Assembly (NCBI RefSeq): GCF_025698545.1
Contig: NC_068570.1
Location: 53,897,924 to 53,961,923, forward strand
Direction: 5' to 3'
From: Gossypium raimondii
Lineage: Eukaryota > Streptophyta > Magnoliopsida > Malvales > Malvaceae
DNA: 64,000 bases
The notes beneath the pieces are model-generated. The model was not told the DNA's origin, made no database searches, and saw nothing but the letters and a program-made list of their open reading frames with translations. The translations under genes were made by a program, and so were the position numbers. How positions within the stretch are numbered: position 1 is the stretch's first letter; every line of letters starts with the position of its first letter. This document shows, piece by piece, positions 22,871 through 35,203 of this stretch.

Positions 22871-24165
22871 ATAAGCTACTATGTGTCACTATTTTATTGG
22901 TCTTTCAAATTATTTTAACGGTCGATGCGGTTAATGATGTAAATCATTAATGAATGGGCCTAATTAAGTGCTAATTTAATACAAGGGCTTAATTAATTTT
23001 TTCCTTTTATATTTTCTTCACGGTTTATATATATATGGAGAGCAGGTCTCTCTAAATAATTGTCTTTTGGAGATCTTCATATTCATTAAGTTTATGTCTT
23101 CTCATGCTAATTTTATGTGGTTATTTTAGGTGTTTGAATTGATAAATAGGGTTAATATATTGTAATTAACCTAAATTAATTTCCTATTTAAATTTTTATT
23201 TCTATTTCATCAGTGTTTATGTTGTTTTTATACCAATTACTTTTAAGAATTGATACTGATTTATCTTATTGATGATTCATGAAAGGAAGAAGATAATCAG
23301 AATTTTGAAATGCATAAAATCATAATAATAAACTTCACCTTTAATTATTTAACTCATCTTTCAATTATTCAATTTTTGGTATTATTTTAGTTCTCTTGAG
23401 GCACTTAACTAAATAGTTGATGTTACTCAAGTTCTTTACAAAATAGAATAATTAATTAAAAAATAAATTAGGCTTGATGGTTAAGTAGTTAGTGCACTCC
23501 CTAAAAGTTTTAAGTTCTTCTTTTTTTCCGCAAACTAGGATAAAAACCACACTAGAACATATATTGTCTGCTGTAAAAACTAAACAAGAAATAGGCCTAA
23601 TGGTTAACATGCTTGTCCCCCTTGAGCTGCCCAAAACCCCCTCTATTTCTTTTTATTTTCAGCAGCAAAAATAAATTACCATGCAACCCCCTAGGGCTCC
23701 CAAACCCAAGGTATTTAGTCCCTCTGTTCCTAATCACACTTGGACTATGCTTTCTTTTCAACCCCAATTAGAATTTTGCTCTTTTTTCTCCTTTTTTTTT
23801 CTATCATCTTCTTTGCATCATATTTTACATGTTTTGGTGTTGAATATTTTGCTTTCCTTGAATAAATCAATCCTTCATTCAATTGTTAATTTTCCTACTG
23901 GTTTCGTAATTTTCATCAATAACATCCTTAATATTTGCCAAAGAATCGTAAGTACATCCCAATCCCAATGATTAATCTCGAAATTTTATAGAATTTCTAT
24001 CACATGCTAATCTTTTGATAGATTAAATGATCTTTTATGGATCTTGTCAAAAATTTCCGTTAATCTTGATGAATCTTGATTCCCAATGTTAACTCGTGTA
24101 TAAATGTTGTTTGAAGGAGCTGTTTTAGGTGCGTCGAACCAAAATCAAGCGTAAAGAACGACAAT
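22871..24165. other. gene-free region with two tRNA-SINE-like phrases
   Basis: No credible gene. Two similar phrases, 'aggcttgatggttaag' (23470) and 'aggcctaatggttaac' (23593), resemble the A-box area of tRNA-derived SINEs. No B-box, poly(A)/T tail or target duplication was found, so they stay unassigned. Confidence 0.35.
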
Positions 24166-26245
24166 TGGACTCTCGATAAAAGGTGTGTGTTCTATCCCAA
24201 TTGAATCGGTGGTGATCGTGTGTAAGAATAGGGCCACACAGTCTCCCATACGGGCATATAGGCCACAACAGCCCTCCACATGACCATGTGCCTTGCAAAT
24301 CCTAGGCTAGTTCGAGTCTCACACGGCCCAGAACCTTCTACACGGTCGTGTCCCTCCTGTAGGTTAATTTTGCAATTGCCACACGATCACAATTTGTTAC
24401 ATGGCCTAGTTATATAGCCGTGTAACCCTCCCACATGATATAAGCACCTTACACGGCCTGGCCACATGACTATGTGATCCCTATTTTACAATTTTACCCA
24501 GAATTTTGAGAATTGTTCAGATTAGTCCCTACATAATCCCGAAGCTATTTTTAGGAATTTTATTCACTCGATTGAGCCCCTGATTTTATGAACATGCTAG
24601 ATTCTGTGATTTGATGATTGAATTGTTATTGTTTAATAATGATATATGAATATTTCATGTCCACTGTCACTGTCTTTTTAATGAACTGATACTATTACTC
24701 TTACCACTATATTACTATTTGTATGTCTACTGTCACTGTTGAACCGATCACATGTCAAATATGCCTACTGATACTGTTGAACTGAATACACGTTAAGCAC
24801 GTCTACTGTTTTTGCACTATATTGTTACTAGCATGTCATATTGCATTGCATAGGGTTGGATGCTTTGAAAGGAGGAAATACTGATAGTTTATCAGCAAAT
24901 ATTGGTGGCTTATCCACAAATTTACTGGCAGTTTTTATCTGCAACTATGTTGTGCATTCACAACCCACTAGTAGTGTATTAACCTGTAAACACTGATGGT
25001 TTATCCATAAATTTACTGGCAGCTTTTGTATGCAAATATGTTGTGCATCCACAACCTATTGGCCATGTATTAACTTGCAAACACTGGGAACTCTTAATGT
25101 GGAGTGTAGCAGTGGGGTAGGACTAGCAGAAAAAAATTTCGGCCCGCGTCCTAGGCCCGGGCCTGGCTTGGCCCAAAATATTGGCCTGAAATTTTGTCTA
25201 GGCCCGGCTAGGGAAAAATTCCTAAGCCAGAGCTCGGCCCGGCTTGGCCCATTTTTTAATAAACACTAAAAATTTATTTTAAAAATATTTTAAAATTAAA
25301 AAATAAAAAATATAAACATTTATTATATTCGGGCCGGGCCGAACCGGGCCAAAAAAGTGGTGCCCGAGGCACGACCCATTTTCTAAACGGGCCTCATTTT
25401 TTTGCTCAAACCCATATTTCGGGCTTATACTTTTACTCGAACCCTTCCATATTTCGGGCGGGCCGTCGGGCCGAGCCGCTAGGTAGGACCTTTCTTTGTT
25501 GTTAAATTGAAATTGCATTGCATTGACACTCATAAACATGCTTGAATGAACTGTTAATTTCTGTTATACTATACAAATGATATTGTACTGAAAATTGTTA
25601 ATACATATGTTGGTTTATTACGCCACACTAGTTTTCTTGTATGGAACTCACATTGAGCTTCATAGCTCACTTCTCTTTATTTCCTTGTTTATAGATAACC
25701 CATCAGGTTAGGAAGCGAACATGACATCCGGAGGGTATCGGCTCGGATTTGATTTTAATATCGTATTTTAGATTTATTATTTGATATTTTTTTTATTAAT
25801 TGGAGATTGTATTGTTTTATTATTGAACTATGGCATGAGACTTAAGATTTAGGTTTTTTATTTTATAACATACATGACATTTAATTTGATTTTAGGATGT
25901 TGAGATATTGATTTTAATTATCTATACAATAAATATGGTTTTTTATTTAAAACTACGCTAAATATCACTTTTTCCATTGTTAGATTATAGCTAAATTCTA
26001 AATATTAAATAAATTAGAAATTTATCAAAATTTTAAAAGTAGTCACCATTTTAAGGAAAAAGTTAAACTTAATCGTTTTTTTTAACTAGCGAATTTTTCT
26101 AAAAATGGACTAAGTTTTCTTCTAAGATAAACAAATATTTTAAAATGACTATTTTATAAACTCTAATAGTTTCCCGAGTTATTTCGGTGAGCAATGTAAT
26201 ATTCTGAATTCGGGCCTAATGTCGAGGCCGGGTGAGGAGGTTACA
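24166..26245 (-). mobile_element. probable solo LTR in reverse orientation, ACAAT target duplication
   Basis: Read on the minus strand it begins TGTAACCTCCTCACCCGGCC, the same head as the LTRs at 11171 and 30476, and ends in CA. ACAAT flanks both ends (24161-24165 and 26246-26250). Its interior holds the 'acacggcc' and 'cacatgaccatgtg' words (24230-24480) seen in the 11171 LTR. The right end is firm because of the head motif; the left end rests on the 5-bp repeat alone. It has been interrupted by a hAT-like MITE. Confidence 0.5.
25124..25481. mobile_element. hAT-like MITE, 358 bp, 8-bp target duplication GGTAGGAC
   Basis: Identical 8-mers GGTAGGAC lie at 25116-25123 and 25482-25489. Between them the ends read TAGCAG and, in reverse complement, TAGCGG, followed by GC-rich arms full of 'ggcccgggcc'-type words around an AT-rich middle. 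An 8-bp duplication with short TAG(C)-type ends fits the hAT superfamily. It encodes nothing and lies inside the reverse solo LTR. Confidence 0.7.
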
Positions 26246-27485
26246 ACAATTTCATTAGTAAAATTACCAACTTAAATTATAAACAACTATTGTGTTACTC
26301 CTTTCGTTCTAGTAATTTTCGATTTGATAATATTTTAGCTTTATTGTTGATGGTCTTTTTGTCCTACCAGTCCCTCGTTTTAAATTCATATAGATATAAT
26401 CATATAAATATTTAATTTTAATAAAGAATGTAGTTTTTTAAGTAATAAAAAGGGTAGTTGTTCATAAAGTTAAATTTAATATTTGAAAATACTGTTACAA
26501 ATTTAAAATAATATAATTTTAAAATTTCATAATTAACAGTTTTAGAATAACATGATTCATAAACATTTTTATTTACTAATTATATAAAAACTATAATTTA
26601 ATTTAAGAAATCATCAAAGGGTATAAAATTTTAAATTAATTTAAATCAAATTTAGGTTTTAGAAAATGATAAGTTTATTGGGTTTTTTTCTCTACACGTT
26701 AACTGTAATAATCTAAGACATTTAATTCATTTTCAATTTAGGTCTCTAAATAATTCTATTTAATGAAATTTAATTATTAAATAAAATAAGCTTAAGCATT
26801 GCATGGTAAGGTATACAAGCAAATTAGAAAACAATTTTATGTGATTATATTAAAATAAATGTGGACCCATTTACTATTGATCTCTTTTTTTTTTTTGAGA
26901 AAATTAGGGAGTGGATTCCAATAAATCAGAAATATAAATACATTGCCTGTATGGGGGATACGTGTCCTTCTCAGCCTAATCCACAAAATGGTGGTAAAAT
27001 TCCTAATTAATGAAAAAAAAGAATTGCCAAATCATTTCCTAAGGGACTTTAATCGTCCAAAAACAAGAAACCCATACTTGAAACCCTAAAAGAAAATTCA
27101 AAATAGCAAAATAAACAGAGAGACTAAACCCCAAATTACTTCTAAAATCTAAGAAAACCCAACAGCTGCACTCGACTTGCAATCCACACCTCTCATCGAC
27201 CGTCATCATTCCATCTTTTGTCGGTCTATACCAATATCGTCCACGATGGGTTCCTTTAGAAGTAGAAACCATCTGAGTTTCTAGATGATTTATTCCTCCG
27301 ACCCATTTCATCCACCGTTTAGTGGCCTTCTATCCTTTTCAGCTATCATCTCCACCTTGTGAGTGAACTTCTCAATCCATACCCTTTGATCTGGCCATTT
27401 CATGCACCGCCTGGTTCGTCGATCATCCCATAAAAGAACAAGTAAAAATTTCAAATCTACGCGTTCTTTCTTTTATTTCATGAAC
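26246..27485. other. intergenic region left of the copia element
   Basis: AT-rich to about 27000, then more complex sequence to the copia insertion point. A 90-codon frame on the minus strand (27039-27311) contains a Trp/Tyr-rich stretch but matches no family I know. It has no start context or neighbouring exon to support it, so I do not call it a gene. Confidence 0.4.
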
Positions 27486-27642
27486 TGTTAGGAATAATAA
27501 GTCAGTAACGATAGTCAGTTAAGATAGTTAGTAATCAGTTGGTTAGTTAGATATTATAGTTAGTTCCAGCACTGTATTAAATACTAGTTGGTTTTCTCAT
27601 TAATGACAAGAGTAAGGTTTATTTTCTGATATGATGTTAATA
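27486..27642 (+). repeat. copia 5' LTR
   Basis: 157 bp beginning TGTTAGGAATAATAAG and ending GATGTTAATA, directly followed by the primer-binding site. It matches 35204-35360 except at seven positions, five of them transitions. Confidence 0.95.
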
Positions 27643-27654
27643 TGGTATCAGTGC
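27643..27654 (+). other. copia primer-binding site
   Basis: TGGTATCAGTGC abuts the 5' LTR and differs at one position from the TGGTATCAGAGC typical of plant copia elements primed by initiator tRNA-Met. Confidence 0.85.
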
Positions 27655-27704
27655 TAGAAAATTTTCTTGGGGTTATTTGATAGGTTTTTCTCTTTTATTT
27701 TCTA

Positions 27705-28499
27705 ATGGCAGATGAAACAATGCCCAACGGTGGTACACCACATCATTCCTCTAATGTTGAAGGAGCAGATAATGCACAAGGCTCTTATAGCATGGCTTCA
27801 CAGCCGGTTCATAGTTTTTCTAAACACGATACGATCAAACTTGGGGAACACAATTTCTTATTATGGAAACGTCAAATCTTGTTGATTCTTGAAGGTTATG
27901 ATCTTGATGGGTTTGTTCTTGGTACAACACCAGTTCCACCCACTCATATATCCGATTCTGATGGACAATATGTTGATAATCCGTCTTTTCGGCTTCACAA
28001 GAAGCAAGACAAGTTTTTAGCCTCCTGGCTGATTTCCACGGTGACAACTGAAGTTCTGGAGCATCTTCCGACGGCGAAGACTAGTTCTGATATTTGGAGT
28101 AGCATCGAGAGAAGGTTTGGGGCGAATTCCAGTGTTAAGCTGTCTAGCATGCATCATGCGTTGTACTCTCTCAAGAAAGGGAGTCTTTCTGTTAAGGAGT
28201 ATTTGGCCAAGGTGAAAAGTTTTAGTGATAGTCTTACTGCTGCTGGTAATGTAGTTAGTGAGCATGAACAAGTAAGTATCGTTCTTGCTGGACTTTTGCT
28301 AGAGTATGAATCGATTCGGGTAGTTGCTTCTGCCACGACAATGTCTCTCGAGTTCTTGACTGAGATGCTTCTAGACTGTGAAGCACGACAGTTGGCTTCT
28401 TTGACTGAGGTGCCCTTGCAAGCAAATCTGGCAAATCATCAAAATGGGGATAATAGTGCACTGTCTAGACACTCCAATCCTCCTAAATGTGATCATTAG
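27705..28499 (+). pseudogene. copia gag, ended by an in-frame stop before the zinc knuckle
   Basis: A 264-codon frame starts at ATG 27705, 62 nt after the LTR. It has the plant copia gag hallmarks (LGEHNFLLWKRQILLILEGY; later IWSSIERRFGANSSVKLSSM). TAG at 28497-28499 interrupts it. The same frame goes on immediately to a CCHC knuckle (CQLCGKIGHLVQTC, near 28590-28640), so the stop separates capsid from nucleocapsid and pol. The change is consistent with a single C-to-T mutation (inference). Confidence 0.9.
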
Positions 28500-30475
28500 G
28501 AATGTAGATTTGGCCAACGGGGACAAGGACGAGGTTGGTCGCGTGGTAAACCTAATGGTGCAGGACGTCATTGGCAACGATCCAAACCACAGTGTCAACT
28601 GTGTGGGAAGATTGGTCACTTGGTTCAAACGTGTTATCATCGATTTGATGAGACATTTTCAGGGAACAATTCTAATCAGTCGATGGCAGTAAATTATCAT
28701 CAGGTTCAAGATCAAGGAAGTTCTCATCATGCTAATCCTTGTTCTCATTTGTCTTCTCCTTGCAGCTCCTCGTATCAGACTACTGTTTCTTCTCATCCTA
28801 GCCCTTGTCGGTGTTCATCTCCTGCTCCAGATCATTCGTGGTATCCAAACTCCGAAGCAACTAATCACATCACTCTTGATATGCGTAATCTCTCAACAGT
28901 ATCTTCTTATACAGGTACACAGCGAGTCTCTATGGGAAATGGTAAGGCTGTTTCGATTGCTAATGTTGGATCCACCAGCAAGAAGGTTAGTCCTAGGCTG
29001 TTGCACCTAAAGAATGTTCTTCATGTTCCTGATGTTTGCAAAAACTTGTTGTCTGTTGGTCAGTTTACCAGGGATAATGCTGCGTATTTTGAGTTTCATC
29101 CATTGTTTTGTTTTGTGAAGGATATTCGAACCAGGAGGACACTTTTAGTGGGCCGCATGCATGATGGTCTCTACAAATTTGATACTTCTCGGGTGCTCTC
29201 AAATAATGATAGTCAGTCTTGTGTGCCGACGATATATGCAGCTCAAAGTGTGCCTTCATTTACAATATGGCACAATCGACTTGGACACCTTTGTCATTCT
29301 GTCCTAGTGAATGCCTTGTGTACTTATAATATTTCTTTTCCAAGAACTGATATGTTGTCTTGTTGTTCAGCTTGTCAGTTAGGCAAAACACATAAATTAC
29401 CTTTTCCTTCCTCGACAACCATGTATTCATTCCCTTTTGAGTTAGTGGAATCGGATGTTTGGGGTCCTTCTCACTTAAAGTCTAATGGTTGTGCTTACTA
29501 TGTCTCTTTTGTGGATATGCATAGTCAATTTTCCTGGGTATATTTCATCCAGTCCAAATCAGATGTTTTCAAGTGTTTTCTTATGTTTCGCTCAATGGTT
29601 CAAGTGCAATTTGGTTATTCTATTAAACAACTACAAACTGATTGGGGCGGTGAGTATCGATCTGTCTCCAAAGAGTTCGCATCGATATCCAACATCGGGT
29701 TACTTGCCCTCACACCTCTGAGCCAAATGGGATAGTCAAAAGGAAGCACAGACACATTGTTGACATGGGGCGGACTTTGCTTGCGCAAGTTCATTACCGT
29801 TAACCTTCTGGACTCATGCGTTTGATCATGCAGTGCACTTAATCAATAGGCTTCCCACTCCTGCTCTTCAGTAGAAAAGTCCATATGAGGTATTATACAA
29901 GAATCAACCTGTGTATTCTCATCTTAAAGTTTTTGGATGTGCCTGTTTTCCAAATTTAAGGCCATATCAGAATCACAAACTTCAATTTCGGTCTCGACAG
30001 TGTGTTTTTCTTGGAGTTGCTGCAAGTCACAAAGGTTACAAGTGTATAGATCAGGATGGGCGTATTTTATCTCCAGACATGTTGTTTTTAATGAAGAATT
30101 GTTTCCTTTTCAAAAAGGAGATTTCTTTTATTGTAAGTCTGTGCAGGTTACTTCTCTACATCACAAGTCTGTTCTTCCCATAGTGATGGGTACAAGGTCC
30201 TCTTCATCTAATCAGCCGATTGTAGAAAATGGTGCTTCTTCTCATTTGGTATCATCTAATAGGCAGTCGACATCATCCCATGAGACTAGGTGTTCTCCAA
30301 TAGCAGGTTCTTCATCTGTAGTTTGTCATTCTTCTTCTCTTGGCCAACAGTCCATGTCATCTAATGAGACACGATGTGCGTCATTAAATGATACTCCAAC
30401 TACTGTTCCTAGTCAACCTGTCATGCCTATGAACGTTCATTGCATGCAAACTCGATCCAAGAATGGGATCTTCAA
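28500..30475 (+). pseudogene. copia protease and integrase, frameshifted, upstream of the nested LTR
   Basis: In the gag frame come the zinc knuckle, then an aspartic protease region where the usual D-S-G-A motif reads N-S-E-A (near 28846-28857), so the catalytic aspartate is gone. The integrase H2C2 module follows (HNRLGHLC ... CSACQLGKTHK) and the core with Asp in ESDVWGP and QTDWGGEY. Frame changes are inferred near 29700 and 29790, a TAG lies at 29872-29874, and another frame change occurs near 30066. The coding part stops at 30475, where the solo LTR is inserted. Confidence 0.88.
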
Positions 30476-33400
30476 TGTAACACCCCTTACCCGTATCCAA
30501 CACCGGAATAGGGTACGAGGCATTACCAAAACACATACACTTGTAAACGTATTTAACCGAGTTATAAAATTTCATCAATATTAAAACTTTCAAAATAATT
30601 AACATGTTTCTATAACTTTTCACAATATATCCTCAAAATATTATAATCATAATAATTAGGGCCTGCGAGACCCGATACATACTCATGCAATTTAATGCTT
30701 CATTTCCATTTCATTCAATTCGCAATTTCTCATGCTCATAATTTAAATCATATCACTAGCAATTTCCATTTAATTCACGTACAATTCAATGACATCAAAT
30801 TCAAAACTAATACGTATTTACCATTTAACTCAATGTTTATTGATTATACCATTCAATAACACATTTATGAAATTCTCAATTTAGCAATGAAAATATCACT
30901 TTAGTTTGAATAACAACATCGTCCTGATATAAATACACTACCACTTATCCATTTACTTTAATTCTTTTGGGCCCATTTGTCACTTACCATCCTTAATCAA
31001 ATTAGGGAACGGTCACGGAAAAATTGAGTACTTCACTTTCACTTTGCCATAGTATAACTATGGTCTTACATATGATCACTTATCACTTGTCCCTGATCAG
31101 ATAAGTGTAGCCACCTATCACTTTGTTTCTTGATCAGATAAGTGTAGCCACTTATCACTTTGTTTCTTGATCAGATAAGTGTAGCCACTTATCACTTTGT
31201 CTCTTGATCAGATAAGTGTAGCTAAAGCTATCACTTATCACTTTGTCTCTTGATCAGATAAGCATAGCCGAAGCTATCACTTATCACTTTTCACTTGTCA
31301 CTTGATCAGATAAGTGTAGCCGAAGCTATCACTTATCACTTTCCACTTGTCACTTGATCAGATAAGTGTAGCTGAAGCTATCACTTATCACTTTGTCACT
31401 TGATCAGATAAGTATAGCCGAAGCTATCACTTATCACTTTGTCACTTGATCAGATAAGTATAGCCGAAGCTATCACTTATCACTTTGTCACTTGATCAGA
31501 TAAGTATAGCCGAAGCTATTACTTATCACTTCCCACTTGTCACTTGATCAGATAAGTGTAGCTAAAGCTACCACTTATCACTTTGTCACTTGATCAGAAG
31601 TACTCAAATCCGGCGTTCCGCTCAATTTGATCATTTATTCATATATCAGGCTTACCAACATGTGTTAATTCATAAACCATTCATGGTATTATTTCATGCC
31701 AAATCATATACTGAATATACCATACACACATACTATGAAACTTTATTTTCACACATGAGCTTAAACCATGACCAATAATGCACAAAAATAAGCATCATTC
31801 ATATTTCATCGTTTATGAGTTATAATCAAACATATGACCATTTATACACGAATCATTCATATATTTCCCAATTTTCCTCCTCCTCCTCTCCATTCCACAT
31901 CCTTAATGTGTATAACACACTTAAACAACATTAACCATAATTTCAATATTCACTAACATGTATATTCAAAGCTGTTTATCCGAGTCAGAGTCACTAAATT
32001 ATTTTTATCTGGAGCTACAGAGCTCCAAATTAAGATCCGTTAATTTTCCCTGAAACTAGACTCACATATCTTCATACCATAAAATTTTCAGAATTTTTGG
32101 TTCAGCCAAATAGTACAGTTTATTCTTTAAAGTTTCCCCTGTTTCGCTGTCTGACAGTTCCGACCACTCTTCACTAAAAATTAATTATCTCATTGTACAG
32201 AATTCGGATAATATTTTATTTTGTTTCTCATAAAAATAGACGTATTAAGGATTCTAACCATATAAATTATAACTCATAATCATTTTTGTACAATTTTTAA
32301 TGATTTTTCAAAGTCAGAACAGGGGAACCCGAATTCATTCTGACCTTGTCTCACAAAATCTATTATATCTCATGATTTACAATTCCATTGCTCACACCAT
32401 TTATTTTATAAGAAACTAGACTCAATAAGTTTTAGTTTCATATTTTATTCATCCTCTAATTCAATTTCTACAATTTTTAGTGATTTTCAAAGTTACACTA
32501 CTGCTGCTGTCCAAAACTGCTTTAGTGCAAAATGTTGATTTCCATTTTGCCCCAAATTTCACAGTTTATACAATTCGGTCCTTTCTCAATTAACCCCTCA
32601 ATTAATCTAATTTTCTCAATTAATACTTTACCTAGACATTATAAGCTGTTACACAACTATTGGAATTCAGAATTTCCACATATAACTCTATCTTCAAACT
32701 CTTTTACTATTAGGTCCCAAACATTCACTTTCTATTCAATTCTTTCAATAAAATCAGCATATGAACAATTTAAAGCTCTAATTTCATGATAAATAATCAT
32801 ATAGTTCCAGCACATATTCATATAAACTTTCAACTTCTTTCATAAAATTAAAAACTAATGAATTTAACAAGTGGGCCTAGTTGTAAAAGTCATAAAATAC
32901 AAAATTTCAAGAAATAGTCAAGAATTGAACTTACTTGTAATAAAAATATGAAGAACCAGCTTGAAGAAGCCTTTCCATGGTGTTTTAGCTGATGAGAATT
33001 CAGAAAATGAAGAGAAATCTAGATAATTCCACTTGGGTCCTAACTTTATTAAGCAAATTTTGTAATTTTCCAATTTTGCCCTTAATTCTCCTTACTTTCT
33101 TGCTGATTTCATGCCTCTGTTGTCCAGCCCAAATAGACCTTGGGTCTATTTGCCTTTTAAGCCCTCTTCCTTTTATCATTTAAGCTATTTAATCATTTCC
33201 CAAAATTTTGCATTTGTTACAATTTAGTCCTTTTTGTTCAATTAATTATCGGAACTTTAAAATTTCTTAACTGAAACTTTAATACTAACTTTTAACACTC
33301 CATAAATATTTATAAAAATATTTATGGCTCAGTTTAAAATCCCGAGGTCTTGATACCTCATTTTGATTCTAATTATTTTAATATTTATTTCTAGTGCACT

Positions 33401-33604
33401 ATTCACTATTTCAAAAATTTTCCTAACTTCATATTTAACTTATACTTACTAAATTAATAATATTTTCTACCCATTTGTCGAATTTAGTGATCTCGAATCA
33501 CCGTTCCGACACCTCTGAAAATTCAAGCCATTACATTTTTTTTTTCGTCGGATTTGTGGTCCTGAAACCACTGTTCCGACTAAGCCAGAAATCGGGCTAT
33601 TACA
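30476..33604 (+). mobile_element. solo LTR nested in the copia pol gene, 3129 bp, TTCAA target duplication
   Basis: It begins TGTAACACCCCTTACCCG and ends CGGGCTATTACA. TTCAA lies at 30471-30475 and 33605-33609, and the copia reading frame resumes exactly across it. The last about 70 bp are present twice in diverged form: '...ttcaagccattaca' ends at about 33536, then a second terminus ends at 33604. The interior holds a large hairpin-rich tandem array but no gag or pol. Confidence 0.9.
31075..31600. repeat. tandem array of hairpin-forming units inside the nested LTR
   Basis: Ten to twelve units of about 40-58 bp each carry 'cttgatcagataagt' then 'tagcc(gaagctat)cacttatcactt'. In the shorter early units GATAAGTG and CACTTATC are separated by only 4 nt (TAGC), giving a perfect 8-bp stem. 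Later units have an 8-nt insert ('gaagctat'). Confidence 0.9.
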
Positions 33605-35151
33605 TTCAAACTTAAGGCATTAGCCACAGTTCTAACAAAAACCGAACCTGCTACCATTCTCGAAGCTTTTGAGCCTCACTGGTCAAGCTGCGACTCACGT
33701 GAATATCAAGCACCGCTATGAATCACACCTGGGACCTTGTTCCACTACCTGAAGGGGGTCGAGCAATCGGTTGCAAGTGGATTTTTAAAATCAAAAGGCA
33801 TGCTGATGGCTCAGTGGCTCGGTATAAAGGGCGGCAGTGGTCAAAGGCTATCTTCAAGAGGCTGGGGTTGATTTTCAAGAAACCTTCAGTCCAGTAGTCA
33901 AGCCAACCACCATTCGGGTTGTCCTAGCTTTAGCTGTCTCAATGGGCTGGTCTCTTCGCCAAGTTGATATAAACAATGCTTTCCTCAATGGAGACTTACA
34001 GGAAGAAATTTACATGTTACAACCACCGGGATTTGAACAACATGGTCCCAATGGTCAACAGCTGGTTTGTCGGTTGAAGAAGGCACTCGATGGGCTAAAG
34101 CAGGCGCCATGAGCCTGGTTTCACAAACTCAGAAGTTTCCTTGAGAATGTGCAATTCACTAGCTCGAAAGTTGATAATTATTTATTTGTTCGACGGTCAG
34201 GGTCTCAATTTCTATATGTCCTTATATATGTAGATGACATTATTGTGATAGGGACGAATTCACAAGAAATAGACAGTTTTTTTAAATAGCTCGATGTTCA
34301 ATTTTCACTCAAAGATTTGGGGAGGTTGAGTTACTTCTTAGGCATCGAACTCAGCTATACCAAGGATGGAGTTTTCCTTAGTCAATGAAAATATGTCATT
34401 GATCTTCTTGCACGAGCGTCCATGGATAGATCAAATGGTTCACCAACGCCTATGATAACGACTTGCTGTTTGACAGCTACTGGAAGTAATCCCATTGAAG
34501 ATACTCATCTATATAGAAGTTTAGTTGGCGTATTGCAATATGTCGTCATAACAAGGCCGGACATAGCATTCTCGGTTAATAAAGTATGTCAATACAAGCA
34601 TAAACTAACATAACAACATTTTAAAGCTGTTAAACGGATCTTACGGTATTTGAAAGGCATATTGGACCATGGTATCAAGTTGACTAGGTGTCCAAGACTT
34701 CTTCTCGAAGGGTTCTCTGATGCAAGCTGGGGAGATGATAGCGATGACCGACGTTCCACGTCTAGTTACTGTGTTTTTCTTGGAGGAAATCTGATTTCTT
34801 GGGGTTCGAAAAAGCAGGAGGTTGTCTCTCGCTCTACAGCCAAGGCAGAATATCGAAGTCTTGCTCATGTCATCAATGAAATGATTTGGATTCAGTCACT
34901 TTTATCTGAGTTAGGAGTCACACTTAAAGGCAAAGCGTTGGTATGGTGTGATAGCTCGGCTGTTGTGGCAGTTGCTGGGAATCCGGTGATGCATTCAAGG
35001 TTCAAACACGTTGAATTAGATTTGTTTTTTGTCCGAGAGAAGGTTGCACAAGGGTTGTTTCAAGTTGGCCATGTTCCCAGTCATGATCAAGTTGCAGGCG
35101 TGTTGACAAAACCATTGTCTGCAGATTTATTTCACAAGTTTCGGACCTAAC
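33605..35151 (+). pseudogene. copia reverse transcriptase and RNase H, multiple stops
   Basis: After the nested LTR the copia frame gives CKWIFKIKRHADGS, an inferred one-base loss near 33830, then RT motifs [12 protein letters not shown] and YVDD (in LIYVDDIIV, near 34235). The RNase H has DASWGDD and the conserved CDSSAV and TKPLS stretches up to 35149. Four stops lie in this single frame: TGA 34110-34112, TAG 34287-34289, TGA 34386-34388 and TAA 34611-34613. The catalytic YVDD is kept, but no continuous product is possible. Confidence 0.92.
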
Positions 35152-35203
35152 TTAAAATTGTTTCATGTACTAACAAGTAGAGAAAGTTGAGTAATATGAG
35201 GAA

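Noticed and set aside
27039..27311. 90-codon minus-strand frame as a small gene
   Set aside because: No recognisable motif, no exon partner, and close to repeat junctions; kept only as a note.
31075..31600. Regular repeats suggesting a CRISPR-like array
   Set aside because: Units abut without unique spacers, vary in length, and lie inside a plant LTR.
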